Shown: piece by piece, positions 8,827 through 18,257 of the stretch | Position numbering within the stretch: position 1 is the stretch's first letter | Layout of the letters: every line of letters starts with the position of its first letter | Source of the DNA: Weissella uvarum | Lineage (GTDB): Bacteria > Bacillota > Bacilli > Lactobacillales > Lactobacillaceae | Assembly (NCBI RefSeq): GCF_016908785.1 | Contig: NZ_JAFBEO010000007.1 | Coordinates: forward strand, 24,208 to 88,207 | Direction: 5' to 3' | DNA length: 64,000 nucleotides | Made by a program: the position numbers and the translations under genes | The notes under the pieces: model-generated | What the model was told of the DNA's origin: nothing | The model's input: the letters and a program-made list of their open reading frames with translations, nothing else | Database searches by the model: none

Positions 8827-8862
8827 TGAGAAGACAAATACGAAAATGCTGGGGAAAAACAC

Positions 8863-9915
8863 ATGAAAACGAAAGATTTAATTTTATGGCTAGAAAATAC
8901 CTTCAATTGGCAAACGGTTGGTATTACGGTAGCAGTGCTAGTGGGTTTATGGATTATTGCGCATTTTGGGGTGAAATTAGTCATTCACTTACTATTAAAG
9001 GTGCAACATTTTAGTGAAAACGTTAAATTAATTTTGACGAACCTAGTGAAGCCAATTGGTATGGCCATTTATACCTGGGGCGGAATCGAATTATTGAGTT
9101 ACTTAGGTGCCCCGCAACCGTTTATTATTTTTGCGGCAGAGTTATTAGTGAGTGCGCTAGCGATTAGTGTGGGATTGGCACTTTATCATCTAATTCCGGC
9201 CCTTATGATGAGTGTTAGTAAAGTTGGAAAAGATAATATTTTTAAAAATAATGCCATTATCAGGTCTTTCTTAACGACGATTTTGCAAGTAGTCATGTGG
9301 GCCTGTGTGCTAATTGTGATTTTGGCAGTGTGGCACATTAACGTTAATGGTATTTTAGCGGGTGCTGGATTAACTGGGGTCGCAATTTCGATGGCAGCTC
9401 AAGATCAAATTCGCAACTTCTTAGGGGGCGTAGTCATCATTGGTGAACGTTCATTTGGTATTGGTGATAAGGTTGAATCACCTTCCATTCAAGGAACGGT
9501 TGAAGACATTACCTTCCGTTCGACCAAGTTACGCACGGCCACAGGCACTTTACAGGTTGTACCTAATTCAACTTTAGCAAACGAACCAATTACGAATGTG
9601 TCACAATTAAATCATCCCCAAATCCAATTAGATTATTACTTAGATGTTAAAACGACTAAGAATCAAATTGAGCAATTGCGTCAGCGGTTAAACCAAGCAT
9701 TAAAAGAGAGTGGTTTATTTGTTGATGACCAACAACAGGTTAATTTTTTAGATATCTCCCAAAAAGGATGCCATCTGCAAGTTGGTGGTCCATTGAGTAA
9801 GCAAGGACAGTCTGACCAAAACCAGACGAAGTTAACAGTGAATTTATTAGTGCTTGATCAAACAGCGGCGTTAGATGTTGATTTAGTACAAACTGCAAGC
9901 ATGACGGAGGGTTAG
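8863..9915 (+). CDS. mscS: Small-conductance mechanosensitive channel (MscS family)
   Basis: This 350-residue protein has several N-terminal membrane helices. The pore-lining region AGAGLTGVAISMAAQDQIRN lies near residue 167, followed by the family block GGVVIIGERSFGIGDKV and a cytoplasmic beta domain. Such channels open under membrane tension to release solutes on osmotic downshock. It is read from the rightward member of a divergent promoter pair, with a GGGG-type ribosome binding site. The next gene starts one base after its stop codon region, so the two form an operon. Confidence 0.88.
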   Translation: MKTKDLILWLENTFNWQTVGITVAVLVGLWIIAHFGVKLVIHLLLKVQHFSENVKLILTNLVKPIGMAIYTWGGIELLSYLGAPQPFIIFAAELLVSALAISVGLALYHLIPALMMSVSKVGKDNIFKNNAIIRSFLTTILQVVMWACVLIVILAVWHINVNGILAGAGLTGVAISMAAQDQIRNFLGGVVIIGERSFGIGDKVESPSIQGTVEDITFRSTKLRTATGTLQVVPNSTLANEPITNVSQLNHPQIQLDYYLDVKTTKNQIEQLRQRLNQALKESGLFVDDQQQVNFLDISQKGCHLQVGGPLSKQGQSDQNQTKLTVNLLVLDQTAALDVDLVQTASMTEG

Positions 9916-9916
9916 G

Positions 9917-10525
9917 ATGTTTGAAGAAAAAGACTTTGACGTGTTCAATGAACCAACTCTCGAGGGTAGGATGACGGCGATTCGAAATGAGCTAGATCCT
10001 AAATTTGAGACTTTTGCCCAGCAGGCTTTACCGGTTTTAGAACAAGATGGACAAACTTGGTATGCGCATGTTGCCAAGCATTTACGACGTACAGTCTATC
10101 CACCTGAAAATACCTGGGTAGCTTTGGCCCCAAATAAGCGTGGCTATAAGATGTTGCCACATTTTGAATTGGGCTTTTGGGATGATCGGCTTTATTTGTA
10201 TTTGAGTTGTTTGGAGAACTTAAAGAAAGATGCTGCGGCAACGAGCATGTGGGCAGAGCGACTAGCAGCGATTCAACCGGAGCTACGTCGGCTACCCGAC
10301 AACTTTGTTATTAGTCCGAATCATATGGAAAAGCCAGTGATGCCATTAAATGCGGCCAATAGTACCGAAACAATTGAAAACTATGCAGCTAAGAAGCATA
10401 CAGAATTTTCAGTTGGGTTAAATGTGATGCGAGATGATACTTTAATGGGTACGACAAAATTAGATGATGTGCTTTTGCAGACCATTACAGCTTTGCTACC
10501 AATTTATGAGCGATTGCGTGATTAA
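9917..10525 (+). CDS. DUF1054 / UPF0637 family protein (YktB-like)
   Basis: This soluble protein of 202 residues matches the YktB family through FEEKDFDVFNEPTLEGRM at the start, the central HVAKHLRRTVYPPENTWVA block and the HFELGFWDDRLY segment. The function of the family is not established. It starts directly after the MscS stop codon and ends nine bases before topoisomerase III, so it is in an operon with both. GGAGGGTTAGG precedes the ATG inside the end of mscS. Confidence 0.8.
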   Translation: MFEEKDFDVFNEPTLEGRMTAIRNELDPKFETFAQQALPVLEQDGQTWYAHVAKHLRRTVYPPENTWVALAPNKRGYKMLPHFELGFWDDRLYLYLSCLENLKKDAAATSMWAERLAAIQPELRRLPDNFVISPNHMEKPVMPLNAANSTETIENYAAKKHTEFSVGLNVMRDDTLMGTTKLDDVLLQTITALLPIYERLRD

Positions 10526-10534
10526 GGTGGCCGC

Positions 10535-12583
10535 ATGACTAAATATTTGATTTTGACCGAGAAGCCATCTGCGGCTAAAAACTTTGCGACAGCCTTGCAT
10601 GGTGCGAGTGGACATTTTGCTGATTTTGACTATCGTATTATGAATTTGCGTGGTCATTTGTTGAATTTCAAAGAACCTGACGCCATGGTAGCACCAGAGT
10701 TAGCCAAACAGTATAAATCTTGGAAACTAAAGGATATGCCATGGCAATTAAGTGATTTAAATTGGCAACGGACTTATGTTAAGCAGCGTGGTAAGGGGCA
10801 AACGAGTAAGCAACTGTTGGATCAAATAAAGGCTGAACTGCAGAACGGCTATGATGGGGTGGTCATTGCGACTGATAATGACCCTTCTGGTGAAGGGGAT
10901 TTACTTGCGTTTGAAGCGCTGGATGCGATTAAGTGGCGTGGTGCAGTTTATCGAGCCAATTTTATGGATGAAACTGCACCATCAATTCAAAAAGCATTGA
11001 AACAACTGCAACCAATTGCTGATAAATGGCAATTTGGTCCATATTTAAAGGGTGAAAGTCGCAGTCGTTGGGATTTTGCCTCGATGCAATTAACGCGAAT
11101 TGCGACAACGTTGGCGAAGGAAAAAGGCTTTAAGGTTGTGGCGCGCGAAGGGCGCTTAAAGTCAGTCATTATTTGGAAAATCTATGAACAATGGCAAAAA
11201 ATTAAAGCGTACGTACCCAAAACGTTTTATGAAGTGAAATTTAAAGATCCAGCTGGACATGTTTTTTTGCGTAAACCGGCACGGGAACAAACCGATGTAC
11301 CTTGGCGTTTTGAACAGCAAGGGCTGGGGCAACAAGATTTAGCGAGCTATCAGCCTAGTCAGATTGTTAACGAACAACACACAACTAAACGGATGGCGCC
11401 ACCACGACTATTAGATTTGGCGGGTTTGGCTGCTTTGTTGGCACCACAAGGCTTATCATCAAAACAAGTGTTGAGTACTTATCAAAAAATGTATGAAGCA
11501 CAGTATGTGTCATATCCGAGGACCGAAGATCGGAATGTCACACCAGAACAATTTAATGAATTGTTGCCAGTGATTGATAAAATCGCGGCCGTCGTTGGAG
11601 TTGATGCACATTTGTTAACGCATCGGGAGCCGCGCAAGACCCATGTGAAAAATCAAGGTAGTCACGGAGCAAATCGTCCTGGGGTTAAAGTGCCCAATGA
11701 TTTAGCACAGTTAGATAAGTTTGGACCTGGAGCACAAGCAATTTATCGAACCTTGGCCAAAAATTACTTAGCGATGTTAGCGGAAGATTATATTTATGAT
11801 CATGTGACAGCTGAGTTAGCTGATTATCCTGATTTTAAAACAAGCTATAATTTACCAATTCAATTGAATTTTAAAGCAATTTTTAATCCGCAAAAAGATG
11901 AAGAGACTGGAATCGCTGGCCCCCTTGGCCCAATGGCTGAACCTTTTTTGGCCGAAGGTGTCAATCCAAAGCCACAAACCCCGACGACCAAGTGGATTAT
12001 GGCTTATTTGGAAAAGCAAGAAGTTGGTACCGGTGCTACTCGGGTATCAACCTTGTCCGAAATGAGCCAAGGAGCCAAAGCGATGTTGGCTGAAAGTAAG
12101 GGGAAATTGACTCCGACAAAGACTGGGGATGTTTCAGCAATTATGGTCGAAAATACTTGGATTGCATCACCAAAAATTACCCGACGACTGTTTGCCATGA
12201 TGGACGAGGTTGGAAATTTTCAAATGCCTATGTCGCAATTATTGCAATCAGTCACCCAAGTGATTGAGCATGATCTGCCACAGATGCAACATAATGCAGA
12301 AGCGTTAGTACCCAAGTTAGGAGCGGCCCCTAAAACGCGCAAGGTAAAAGCAAAGCCCAAAGCTCCGCAAGTGACCGGAACTTTTAACGGTGAAGCGGTT
12401 CATTTTGCCAAAACGTGGGGTGAACATACTTTTACTGAACAGGAAATTACCGACTTGTTAGCGGGAAAGACGATTACTTTTGAGACAACGACAAAGCAAA
12501 AGAAGCCTTTCACAGCAAAAGGACGACTTGGTAAGCGGACCTATCGTGGTAATGAATACGTCGGATTTAAATTAGTGAAGTGA
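10535..12583 (+). CDS. topB: DNA topoisomerase III (type IA)
   Basis: This 682-residue type IA topoisomerase opens with a TOPRIM domain (EKPSAAK at residues 9-15; metal-binding Asp114 and Asp116 in TDNDPSGEGD). The catalytic tyrosine is Tyr327 in SYPRTEDRNV. A C-terminal repeat (TGTFNGEAVHFAKTW onward) replaces zinc fingers, which are absent. The enzyme passes single strands to decatenate replication intermediates. Its TGA overlaps the cytosine deaminase gene's upstream signal. Similar topB genes also ride on conjugative elements, but no mobility genes are nearby. Confidence 0.9.
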   Translation: MTKYLILTEKPSAAKNFATALHGASGHFADFDYRIMNLRGHLLNFKEPDAMVAPELAKQYKSWKLKDMPWQLSDLNWQRTYVKQRGKGQTSKQLLDQIKAELQNGYDGVVIATDNDPSGEGDLLAFEALDAIKWRGAVYRANFMDETAPSIQKALKQLQPIADKWQFGPYLKGESRSRWDFASMQLTRIATTLAKEKGFKVVAREGRLKSVIIWKIYEQWQKIKAYVPKTFYEVKFKDPAGHVFLRKPAREQTDVPWRFEQQGLGQQDLASYQPSQIVNEQHTTKRMAPPRLLDLAGLAALLAPQGLSSKQVLSTYQKMYEAQYVSYPRTEDRNVTPEQFNELLPVIDKIAAVVGVDAHLLTHREPRKTHVKNQGSHGANRPGVKVPNDLAQLDKFGPGAQAIYRTLAKNYLAMLAEDYIYDHVTAELADYPDFKTSYNLPIQLNFKAIFNPQKDEETGIAGPLGPMAEPFLAEGVNPKPQTPTTKWIMAYLEKQEVGTGATRVSTLSEMSQGAKAMLAESKGKLTPTKTGDVSAIMVENTWIASPKITRRLFAMMDEVGNFQMPMSQLLQSVTQVIEHDLPQMQHNAEALVPKLGAAPKTRKVKAKPKAPQVTGTFNGEAVHFAKTWGEHTFTEQEITDLLAGKTITFETTTKQKKPFTAKGRLGKRTYRGNEYVGFKLVK

Positions 12584-12591
12584 GGAAAATG

Positions 12592-13839
12592 ATGTTAATT
12601 AAAGCGGTAAGAATTGAAAACGCAGAAACTTTACAGGATATTTTGATTGAGGATGGACGGATTAAGCAAATCGCGCCTGATATACAACCAAGTGACAATG
12701 ATACTGTGATTGAAGGTAACGGGGCTTTGGTAATCCCACCATTTGTTGATCCACATGTACATTTGGACTCAACAATGACGGCAGGTGATCCGGAATGGAA
12801 CGAGAGTGGGACTCTTTTTGATGGGATTCGAATTTGGTCCGAACGGAAGCAAAAATTGTCTTATGATGATGTTTATCAACGCGCAACCGAGGCGTTGAAG
12901 TTACAAGCATCCCATGGGCTACAATTTGTCCGTTCACACGTGGATGTTACTGATCCTGATTTAGTGGCATTGCGCGCTTTGCTAGATGTTCGAAAAGATG
13001 TGGCCCCTTGGATGACTTTGCAGTTGGTTGCTTTTCCTCAAGAGGGGATTTTGTCGTTTCCAAATGGTAAGGCCTTAATGGAAAATGCCGCCAAGTTGGG
13101 GGTCGATGCGCTTGGAGCGATTCCGCATTATGAATTTACACAAGCCTATGGGGCTGAATCGATTCGTTTCGTGGGTGATTTAGCACAAAAGTACGGTTTG
13201 ATGATTGATGCTCATTGTGATGAAATTGATGATCCGGCTTCACGCGGCTTAGAAACGTTGGCCACCGTCGCATACGAAACTGGACTAAAGGAAAAGGTCA
13301 CGGCTTCACACACGACTGCAATGGGTTCATATAATGATGCCTATGTTTATAAGTTAATGCGGCTATTGCAGATGGCGGACTTAAACTTTGTTTCAAATCC
13401 ATTAATCAATATGTATCTGGGGGGGCGTTTTGATACTTATCCTAAGCGACGTGGCTTAACTCGCGTAAAGGAATTAGATGCGGCTGGTTTGAACGTGGCC
13501 TTTGGGGAAGATGATATCAAAGATCCATGGTATCCAATGGGTAATGGAAATATGTTGGATGTTCTACACTTAGGCCTCCATGCCACGCAAATGATGGGAT
13601 ATACTGAAATTCTAAATTCATACCGATTTATCACCCATAACGGAGCACGTGTGATGCAAGTTGAAGATGAATATGGTATAGCTGAAGGGAAGCCTGCTAA
13701 TTTATTGATGTTTGATGCTGATAATTGGTATGACGCATTGAATGAACGCGCTAATATGCGCTATTCAATTCGAAATGGCGAAATTTTAGTGGAACAAAAA
13801 CCGGCGCCTCGGACTACAAATTTTGATCAATTTGTCTAA
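12592..13839 (+). CDS. codA: Cytosine deaminase
   Basis: This 415-residue amidohydrolase carries the CodA metal ligands His55 and His57 in HVHLD, His208 in DAHCDE and Asp307/Asp308 in FGEDDIKDPW. It also has the CodA-specific stretch DPEWNESGTLFDG. It converts cytosine to uracil plus ammonia in pyrimidine salvage. ATG 12592 is chosen because GTGAGG is seven bases away; ATG 12589 and GTG 12580 are also in frame. It is coupled to topB, whose stop codon lies in its ribosome binding site. No cytosine permease is adjacent. Confidence 0.9.
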   Translation: MLIKAVRIENAETLQDILIEDGRIKQIAPDIQPSDNDTVIEGNGALVIPPFVDPHVHLDSTMTAGDPEWNESGTLFDGIRIWSERKQKLSYDDVYQRATEALKLQASHGLQFVRSHVDVTDPDLVALRALLDVRKDVAPWMTLQLVAFPQEGILSFPNGKALMENAAKLGVDALGAIPHYEFTQAYGAESIRFVGDLAQKYGLMIDAHCDEIDDPASRGLETLATVAYETGLKEKVTASHTTAMGSYNDAYVYKLMRLLQMADLNFVSNPLINMYLGGRFDTYPKRRGLTRVKELDAAGLNVAFGEDDIKDPWYPMGNGNMLDVLHLGLHATQMMGYTEILNSYRFITHNGARVMQVEDEYGIAEGKPANLLMFDADNWYDALNERANMRYSIRNGEILVEQKPAPRTTNFDQFV

Positions 13840-13861
13840 ATCTATTTCAAATTAAAATTTC

Positions 13862-13899
13862 TGTAAACGTTTGCAAGCGGTTTCTCTTTGTGATAAGAT
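13862..13899 (+). promoter_or_regulatory. Promoter with overlapping cre-like box for the GRP transporter
   Basis: TTGCAA 13871-13876, 17-base spacer and TAAGAT 13894-13899 form a sigma-A promoter. TGTAAACGTTTGCA at 13862-13875 matches the CcpA cre consensus with one mismatch and covers the -35, the placement expected for repression. Confidence 0.7.
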
Positions 13900-13945
13900 T
13901 ACATCTTGTTCAATTATAAAATTAGATTTTAAGGAGAAATTATTT

Positions 13946-14911
13946 ATGTTAATGCTTGTAGCATTGATCCCAGCGCTTGCTTGGGGCTCAGTTGGTATCG
14001 TCACAACTAAGATGGGTGGTACTGCGGCGCAAGGAACAATCGGAATGACTTTGGGAGCGTTGATTTTCGGGCTTGCAACAATGTTGTTCTATGTTATTCC
14101 TGCTGCTGGAGCTGATTATGCCTTTAACCCACGTATCTGGTTAGTTGGATTTGTTTCTGGTTTGTTCTGGGCGGTTGGTACTGCCGGACAATTCGTTGCC
14201 TTCAAGAAGTTGGGTGTTTCAGTCGGTAACCCACTTTCAACAGCTAGTCAAATTGCCTTGAACGCCTTGATGGCTGCTTCAGTGTTAGGTGAATGGACAA
14301 CGGGTAAGATGTGGTTGTACGGTTTGATTGCGATTGCAGCTGTTGTTGCTGGAGCAATTTTCACATCACTTCCTGATAAGAATGCTAAGGCGGATGTTAA
14401 CCCTGAACATGATCCTAAGGGTGGCTTAATCGCGATTACAATTTCATCACTTGGTTTCATGATGTACTTTGTGTTCCCTAACTTGTTGAACAAGGTGGGT
14501 TACATCTCAAACTCATTGCACAATGCGCCTGATGGTAGTGGTTTGCACTATATGACTGCGATTGTGGGACCACAATCAATCGGTCAAGTTATTGGTGCTT
14601 TGCTAATTGTTATCTTTGTTATGCACGAAGGTAAGACAATGTGGAAGCCAGCTACTTTCCGTAATATCCTAACTGGTTTGATTTGGGGAATTGGTAACAT
14701 TGCGATGTTCATCTCAGCTGCTAACCCACAAATTGGTCAAGCAACTGCGACGACATTGTCACAATTGGGTATCATCGTTGGAACATTCGGTGGTATTTAC
14801 ATCTTGCACGAAAAGAAGACGCCTTATCAGATGAAGTACATCATCTTAGGAACGGTTCTTGTCGTAGTAGGTGCGGTTGTGATTGCCAACCTTGGCTCAC
14901 TTGCCGGCTAA
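13946..14911 (+). CDS. GRP-family sugar transporter (GlcU/RbsU type)
   Basis: This protein of 321 residues and about ten membrane helices has the glucose/ribose porter layout (LIPALAWGSVGIVTTKMGG at the start, FWAVGTAGQFVAFKKLGVSVGNP in the middle). Members import glucose or ribose by proton coupling. The start at 13946 follows AAGGAG; the longer open frame runs through the promoter and is discarded. A cre-like box over the promoter suggests carbon catabolite control. Glucose and ribose cannot be told apart from sequence alone. It is monocistronic with a strong terminator. Confidence 0.82.
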   Translation: MLMLVALIPALAWGSVGIVTTKMGGTAAQGTIGMTLGALIFGLATMLFYVIPAAGADYAFNPRIWLVGFVSGLFWAVGTAGQFVAFKKLGVSVGNPLSTASQIALNALMAASVLGEWTTGKMWLYGLIAIAAVVAGAIFTSLPDKNAKADVNPEHDPKGGLIAITISSLGFMMYFVFPNLLNKVGYISNSLHNAPDGSGLHYMTAIVGPQSIGQVIGALLIVIFVMHEGKTMWKPATFRNILTGLIWGIGNIAMFISAANPQIGQATATTLSQLGIIVGTFGGIYILHEKKTPYQMKYIILGTVLVVVGAVVIANLGSLAG

Positions 14912-14925
14912 TAAAGCATGATTTA

Positions 14926-14957
14926 AAAGTCCTTGTTAATTTACAAGGACTTTTTTT
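14926..14957 (+). terminator. Intrinsic terminator after the GRP transporter
   Basis: A perfect stem AAAGTCCTTGT/ACAAGGACTTT is followed by a T-run. Confidence 0.9.
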
Positions 14958-14982
14958 ATTGAAAAAATTTGTTTTTTTTATT

Positions 14983-15019
14983 AGAAACCGTTTTCATATA
15001 AAACAAGTCGTGCTATAAT
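14983..15019 (+). promoter_or_regulatory. pgi promoter with cre-like box
   Basis: TTTTCA 14991-14996, 17-base spacer, TATAAT 15014-15019. The -35 lies in AGAAACCGTTTTCA (14983-14996), a cre-like sequence with two departures from consensus. Confidence 0.55.
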
Positions 15020-15061
15020 CGGTATATACCATTCAAAAGAAATAAAGGGGTACTTCTTATT

Positions 15062-16405
15062 ATGACAACACTTAATTTTGATACGTCTAAGTTAGCTTCA
15101 TTTGTAAATGATGAAGAACTAGATTTGATTCAACCAATGGTTGATAAGGCCGACGAGTTATTGCACCAAGGCACTGGTGCTGGTTCTGACTTCCTTGGTT
15201 GGTTAGACTTGCCAGTTGATTACGATAAGGATGAATTTGCACGTATCAAGGAAGCTGCAAAGAAAATCCAAAGTGACTCAGAAGTTTTGGTTGTTATCGG
15301 AATCGGTGGATCATATTTGGGGGCCCGAGCAGCAAATGACTTTTTGAATGATTACTTTGATTCAGCTTATCCGGCTGACCAACGTAAGATGCCACAAATT
15401 GTTTTTGCTGGAAACTCAATTTCACCACAATACGTTAACTCATTAATTAAGTTAATTGGGGACCGTGACTTCTCAATTAATGTGATTTCAAAGTCAGGAA
15501 CAACGACAGAACCAGCCATTGCTTTCCGTGTCTTTAAGGAATTGCTAGAAAAGAAGTATGGCAAGGAAGAAGCACGTAAGCGAATCTATGCTACTACTGA
15601 TGCGCATAAGGGTTCATTGAAGCAAACTGCTGATGAAGAAGGTTACGAAGAATTTGTTGTGCCTGACAGTGTTGGTGGTCGTTTCTCAGTTTTGACAGCT
15701 GTTGGTTTGTTGCCAATCGCCGCTGCTGGTCATGATATTGATCAATTGATGGCTGGTGCTGCCCAAGCCCGTGCTGACTACACTGATACAGATGTTAAAA
15801 AGAATGATGCGTATGCCTATGCAGCTTACCGTAACATTTTGTACCGTAAGGGTTACACAACAGAATTGCTTGTCAACTACGAACCAACATTGCAACAATT
15901 TGGTGAATGGTGGAAGCAATTGCAAGGTGAATCAGAAGGTAAGGATGGCATGGGAATCTTCCCAGCTACTGGTAACTTCTCAACAGACTTGCATTCATTT
16001 GGACAATACATCCAAGATGGTCGTCGTAACTTGTTTGAGACGTTAGTACGTGTTGATACACCGCTTTCAGATGTTACAATTCCTGCTTCAGGTGCTGACG
16101 ATGGCTTGGGCTACCTTGAAGGTGAAACAATGTCATACGTTAACAAGACTGCTTCAGATGGTACTTTGTTAGCTCACGTTGACGGCGGTGTGCCTAACAT
16201 GGTCGTTGAGTTGGATCAACAAAACGAATTTGCGCTAGGCTACATGATTTACTTCTTTGAATTGGCTGTTGGTATCTCAGGTTACTTGAATGGTATCAAT
16301 CCATTTAACCAACCAGGTGTTGAAGCATACAAGACAAATATGTTTGCTTTGCTTGGTAAGCCAGGATACGAAGACAAGACCGCTGAGTTGCGTTCACGCT
16401 TGTAA
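15062..16405 (+). CDS. pgi: Glucose-6-phosphate isomerase
   Basis: This 447-residue enzyme interconverts glucose-6-phosphate and fructose-6-phosphate. The SIS-fold phosphate site [13 protein letters not shown] and [11 protein letters not shown] are present, followed by the C-terminal family signature. Length is normal for the Firmicute form. Codon use is strongly biased (TTG, CGT, AAG), as for a highly expressed gene. It is a single-gene unit with its own promoter, a GGGG-type ribosome binding site and a terminator. In a heterofermenter the enzyme would mainly feed sugar-phosphate supply for polysaccharides, but that is inference. Confidence 0.95.
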   Translation: MTTLNFDTSKLASFVNDEELDLIQPMVDKADELLHQGTGAGSDFLGWLDLPVDYDKDEFARIKEAAKKIQSDSEVLVVIGIGGSYLGARAANDFLNDYFDSAYPADQRKMPQIVFAGNSISPQYVNSLIKLIGDRDFSINVISKSGTTTEPAIAFRVFKELLEKKYGKEEARKRIYATTDAHKGSLKQTADEEGYEEFVVPDSVGGRFSVLTAVGLLPIAAAGHDIDQLMAGAAQARADYTDTDVKKNDAYAYAAYRNILYRKGYTTELLVNYEPTLQQFGEWWKQLQGESEGKDGMGIFPATGNFSTDLHSFGQYIQDGRRNLFETLVRVDTPLSDVTIPASGADDGLGYLEGETMSYVNKTASDGTLLAHVDGGVPNMVVELDQQNEFALGYMIYFFELAVGISGYLNGINPFNQPGVEAYKTNMFALLGKPGYEDKTAELRSRL

Positions 16406-16416
16406 TAAAAAATGTC

Positions 16417-16453
16417 AAAAAGCCTCGTTCCGTGTTTGCGGACGGGCTTTTTT
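16417..16453 (+). terminator. Intrinsic terminator after pgi
   Basis: A GC-rich stem AAAAAGCC-CG-CCG / CGG-CG-GGCTTTTTT is followed by a T-run. Confidence 0.85.
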
Positions 16454-16476
16454 GTCGCCTTGCGATAATTTGCTTG

Positions 16477-16505
16477 TTTAAACTGGCGCTTAGTTATGGT
16501 AATAT
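16477..16505 (+). promoter_or_regulatory. efp promoter with extended -10
   Basis: TTTAAA 16477-16482, 17-base spacer and TAATAT 16500-16505 preceded by TGG, giving an extended -10. Confidence 0.6.
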
Positions 16506-16538
16506 TAATCGAAAGATAAAATTTTAGGAGATTCAATC

Positions 16539-17105
16539 ATGGCAACTATTGGTATGAATGATTTAAAGACTGGTCTAACAATCTTGTATAACCAGTCAAT
16601 CTGGCGCGTGTTGGAGTTCCAACACGTTAAGCCTGGTAAGGGTGCAGCGTTTGTGCGTTCAAAGTTGAAGAACTTGCGTACAGGAGCAGTGAACGAAGTG
16701 ACTTTCCGTCCCGGAGATAAGTTTGAAACTGCAAACATCAACTCTGCAGATATGCAATATTTGTATGCAGAAGGTGATTCTCATGTCTTCATGGATACTG
16801 AAACATATGAACAAATTTCAATTCCTGATGACAAGATTCAAGATGCTTTGAAGTTCTTGCTTGAAAACATGGTCGTACGTGTTACAACGTATGATGGTGA
16901 AATCTTGGACGTTGAAGTACCAAAGACAGTTGAATTGACTGTTACTGAAACACAACCAGGTATTAAGGGTGCTACTGCTAATGGTGGTGGTAAGCCAGCA
17001 ACTATGGAAACAGGTCTTGTTGTGACAGTTCCTGATTTCGTTAACGCAGGTGATAAGCTAATTATTAATACTGATGATGGTGGATCATATTCATCACGTG
17101 CTTAA
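16539..17105 (+). CDS. efp: Elongation factor P
   Basis: This 188-residue, three-domain factor relieves ribosome stalling at polyproline stretches. The tip loop near residue 34 reads [12 protein letters not shown], with Lys34 at the position modified in many bacteria. The C-terminal OB domain ends [20 protein letters not shown], as in other EF-P proteins. GGAG precedes the ATG. It is followed by a very G+C-rich hairpin and then the Asp23-nusB-infC block, a conserved neighbourhood in Firmicutes. Confidence 0.96.
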   Translation: MATIGMNDLKTGLTILYNQSIWRVLEFQHVKPGKGAAFVRSKLKNLRTGAVNEVTFRPGDKFETANINSADMQYLYAEGDSHVFMDTETYEQISIPDDKIQDALKFLLENMVVRVTTYDGEILDVEVPKTVELTVTETQPGIKGATANGGGKPATMETGLVVTVPDFVNAGDKLIINTDDGGSYSSRA

Positions 17106-17158
17106 TTTTTATTTAGGGCGGTTGAACCACCAGTAAATAAAGATGCAAGTATATAATC

Positions 17159-17187
17159 GTGCCGACCGGCCGCCGGCCGGCACTTTT
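17159..17187 (+). terminator. Very G+C-rich hairpin after efp
   Basis: The 25 bases from 17159 to 17183 form a near-perfect inverted repeat (GTGCCG/CGGCAC outer arms, CCGGC/GCCGG inner arms). Only four Ts follow before the next gene's ribosome binding site, so termination may be partial. Its G+C content contrasts sharply with the surroundings. Confidence 0.6.
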
Positions 17188-17206
17188 ATGTTTAAGGAGG
17201 AAATCC

Positions 17207-17638
17207 ATGGCTGAAGAAACAATTTTATTAGATCAACCTGCTGACACACAAGGTGCCACACGTGTGAATGTACGTGTATTAGACATCATTGCAGCTCTAG
17301 CAACTCAAGAAGTTGAAGGTGTTGCTAGTTTGCGTGGTTCATTATCAGATCGTGCCCAAGAAGTATTTGGTCGTCAAGTTCGTGGTAAAGGTGTTGAGCT
17401 CGTTCAATCTGAAAATGGTTTAATTATTGATGTCTATGTTTATTTAAACTATGGCGTCAACGTACCCAAGCTTGCAGCTGAAATTCAAGAACGTGTGACA
17501 TTGCAAATTGCAGCTATGACTGAATTAGCGGTTTCAGAAGTGAATGTACACGTTGAAGGAATGATTTCACCTAAGTTTGCTTCACAATTTGATCCAAACA
17601 ATTTGTTTGGTGAAAAAGATGTAGCGGAGGATGCTTAA
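17207..17638 (+). CDS. Asp23/Gls24 family envelope stress protein (YqhY-like)
   Basis: This 143-residue protein has the Asp23 domain: VNVRVLDIIAALATQEVEGVASLRG at the start and VYVYLNYGVNVPKLAAEIQERV in the middle. Members are membrane-associated or linked to fatty-acid/envelope homeostasis. The yqhY gene sits next to nusB in many Firmicutes, as here. The start at 17207 has AAGGAGG eight bases upstream. Its stop overlaps the first possible nusB start, suggesting coupling. Confidence 0.88.
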   Translation: MAEETILLDQPADTQGATRVNVRVLDIIAALATQEVEGVASLRGSLSDRAQEVFGRQVRGKGVELVQSENGLIIDVYVYLNYGVNVPKLAAEIQERVTLQIAAMTELAVSEVNVHVEGMISPKFASQFDPNNLFGEKDVAEDA

Positions 17639-17642
17639 CGCT

Positions 17643-18065
17643 ATGACGAAATTAAATCGACATCAAGCACGGCAGGTTGCCTTCCAAACTTTATATGGTT
17701 TGGCCATGAATCCTGACGCACAAGTGGAGGACATTGTCCGCCAAGTGCTAACCGGTGATCCTGAAATCGAATGGACAGGGGAACTACCCCAAGATGTCAT
17801 CGACTTAGTCAATGAAGTTGTTGCAAATCAGAATAAGTTGGATTTGCAAATTTCTAACTATCTGACTGATCGGTGGACGATTGATCGACTAAACCCGGTT
17901 GACTTAAGTTTGATGCGGCTTGCGCTATATGAAGCGCAAACAGATGCAGTGCCAGCAAAAGTTGCCATTGATGAAGCTTTGCAACTCGCCCATGAATTTA
18001 CGGATGATGAGTCACGTAAATTCATTAATGGGGTTTTGAATAAAGCCTTGACGGAAAACAAGTAA
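17643..18065 (+). CDS. nusB: Transcription antitermination factor NusB
   Basis: This all-helical RNA-binding protein of 140 residues has NRHQARQVAFQTLYGL at the start and the C-terminal KVAIDEALQLAHEFTDDESRKFINGVL signature. It acts with NusE/S10 at boxA of rRNA operons; a boxA-like leader is present at 63911. ATG 17643 is preferred, with GGAGG 13 bases upstream, since ATG 17631 touches that signal. The end of the gene contains the promoter of the infC operon. Confidence 0.92.
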   Translation: MTKLNRHQARQVAFQTLYGLAMNPDAQVEDIVRQVLTGDPEIEWTGELPQDVIDLVNEVVANQNKLDLQISNYLTDRWTIDRLNPVDLSLMRLALYEAQTDAVPAKVAIDEALQLAHEFTDDESRKFINGVLNKALTENK

Positions 18066-18076
18066 TTGGCTATAAT
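18048..18076 (+). promoter_or_regulatory. infC operon promoter inside the end of nusB
   Basis: TTGACG 18048-18053, 17-base spacer and TATAAT 18071-18076 make a near-consensus sigma-A promoter. Confidence 0.85.
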
Positions 18077-18082
18077 TAAACA

Positions 18083-18220
18083 TCGTTAGGAAATAAAGTA
18101 ACGGCGACCCGCCGTTCACCTAGTTGAGTCAGCTTGACGGGTAAATCAGTGAGAACTAATTATTAGTTTGAATTTACGGCGGGTCATCGTATGCAAATAC
18201 GGTGAACCGCTTTTATTATA
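18083..18220 (+). promoter_or_regulatory. L20-type autoregulatory leader of infC-rpmI-rplT
   Basis: The leader contains an intrinsic terminator: a 14-bp stem with one mismatch and a GCAA tetraloop from 18179 to 18210, then TTTTATT. A competing antiterminator is formed by GACCCGCCGT (18106-18115), which pairs perfectly with ACGGCGGGTC (18176-18185). This is the arrangement by which L20 represses its operon in Bacillus: bound L20 favours the terminator. The protein-binding detail is inferred. Confidence 0.85.
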
Positions 18221-18257
18221 CATTTATTTCAAGCAAGTTTTATTGGAGGTAGAGACC

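Noticed and set aside
10535..12583. topB as sign of an integrated conjugative element
   Set aside because: No relaxase, integrase, coupling protein, repeats or att-like ends are seen around it, and its composition matches the neighbours.
18168..18257. N-terminal extension of IF3 starting in the leader
   Set aside because: It would be translated from the terminator hairpin; the GGAGGT signal and IF3 length support AUA at 18258.
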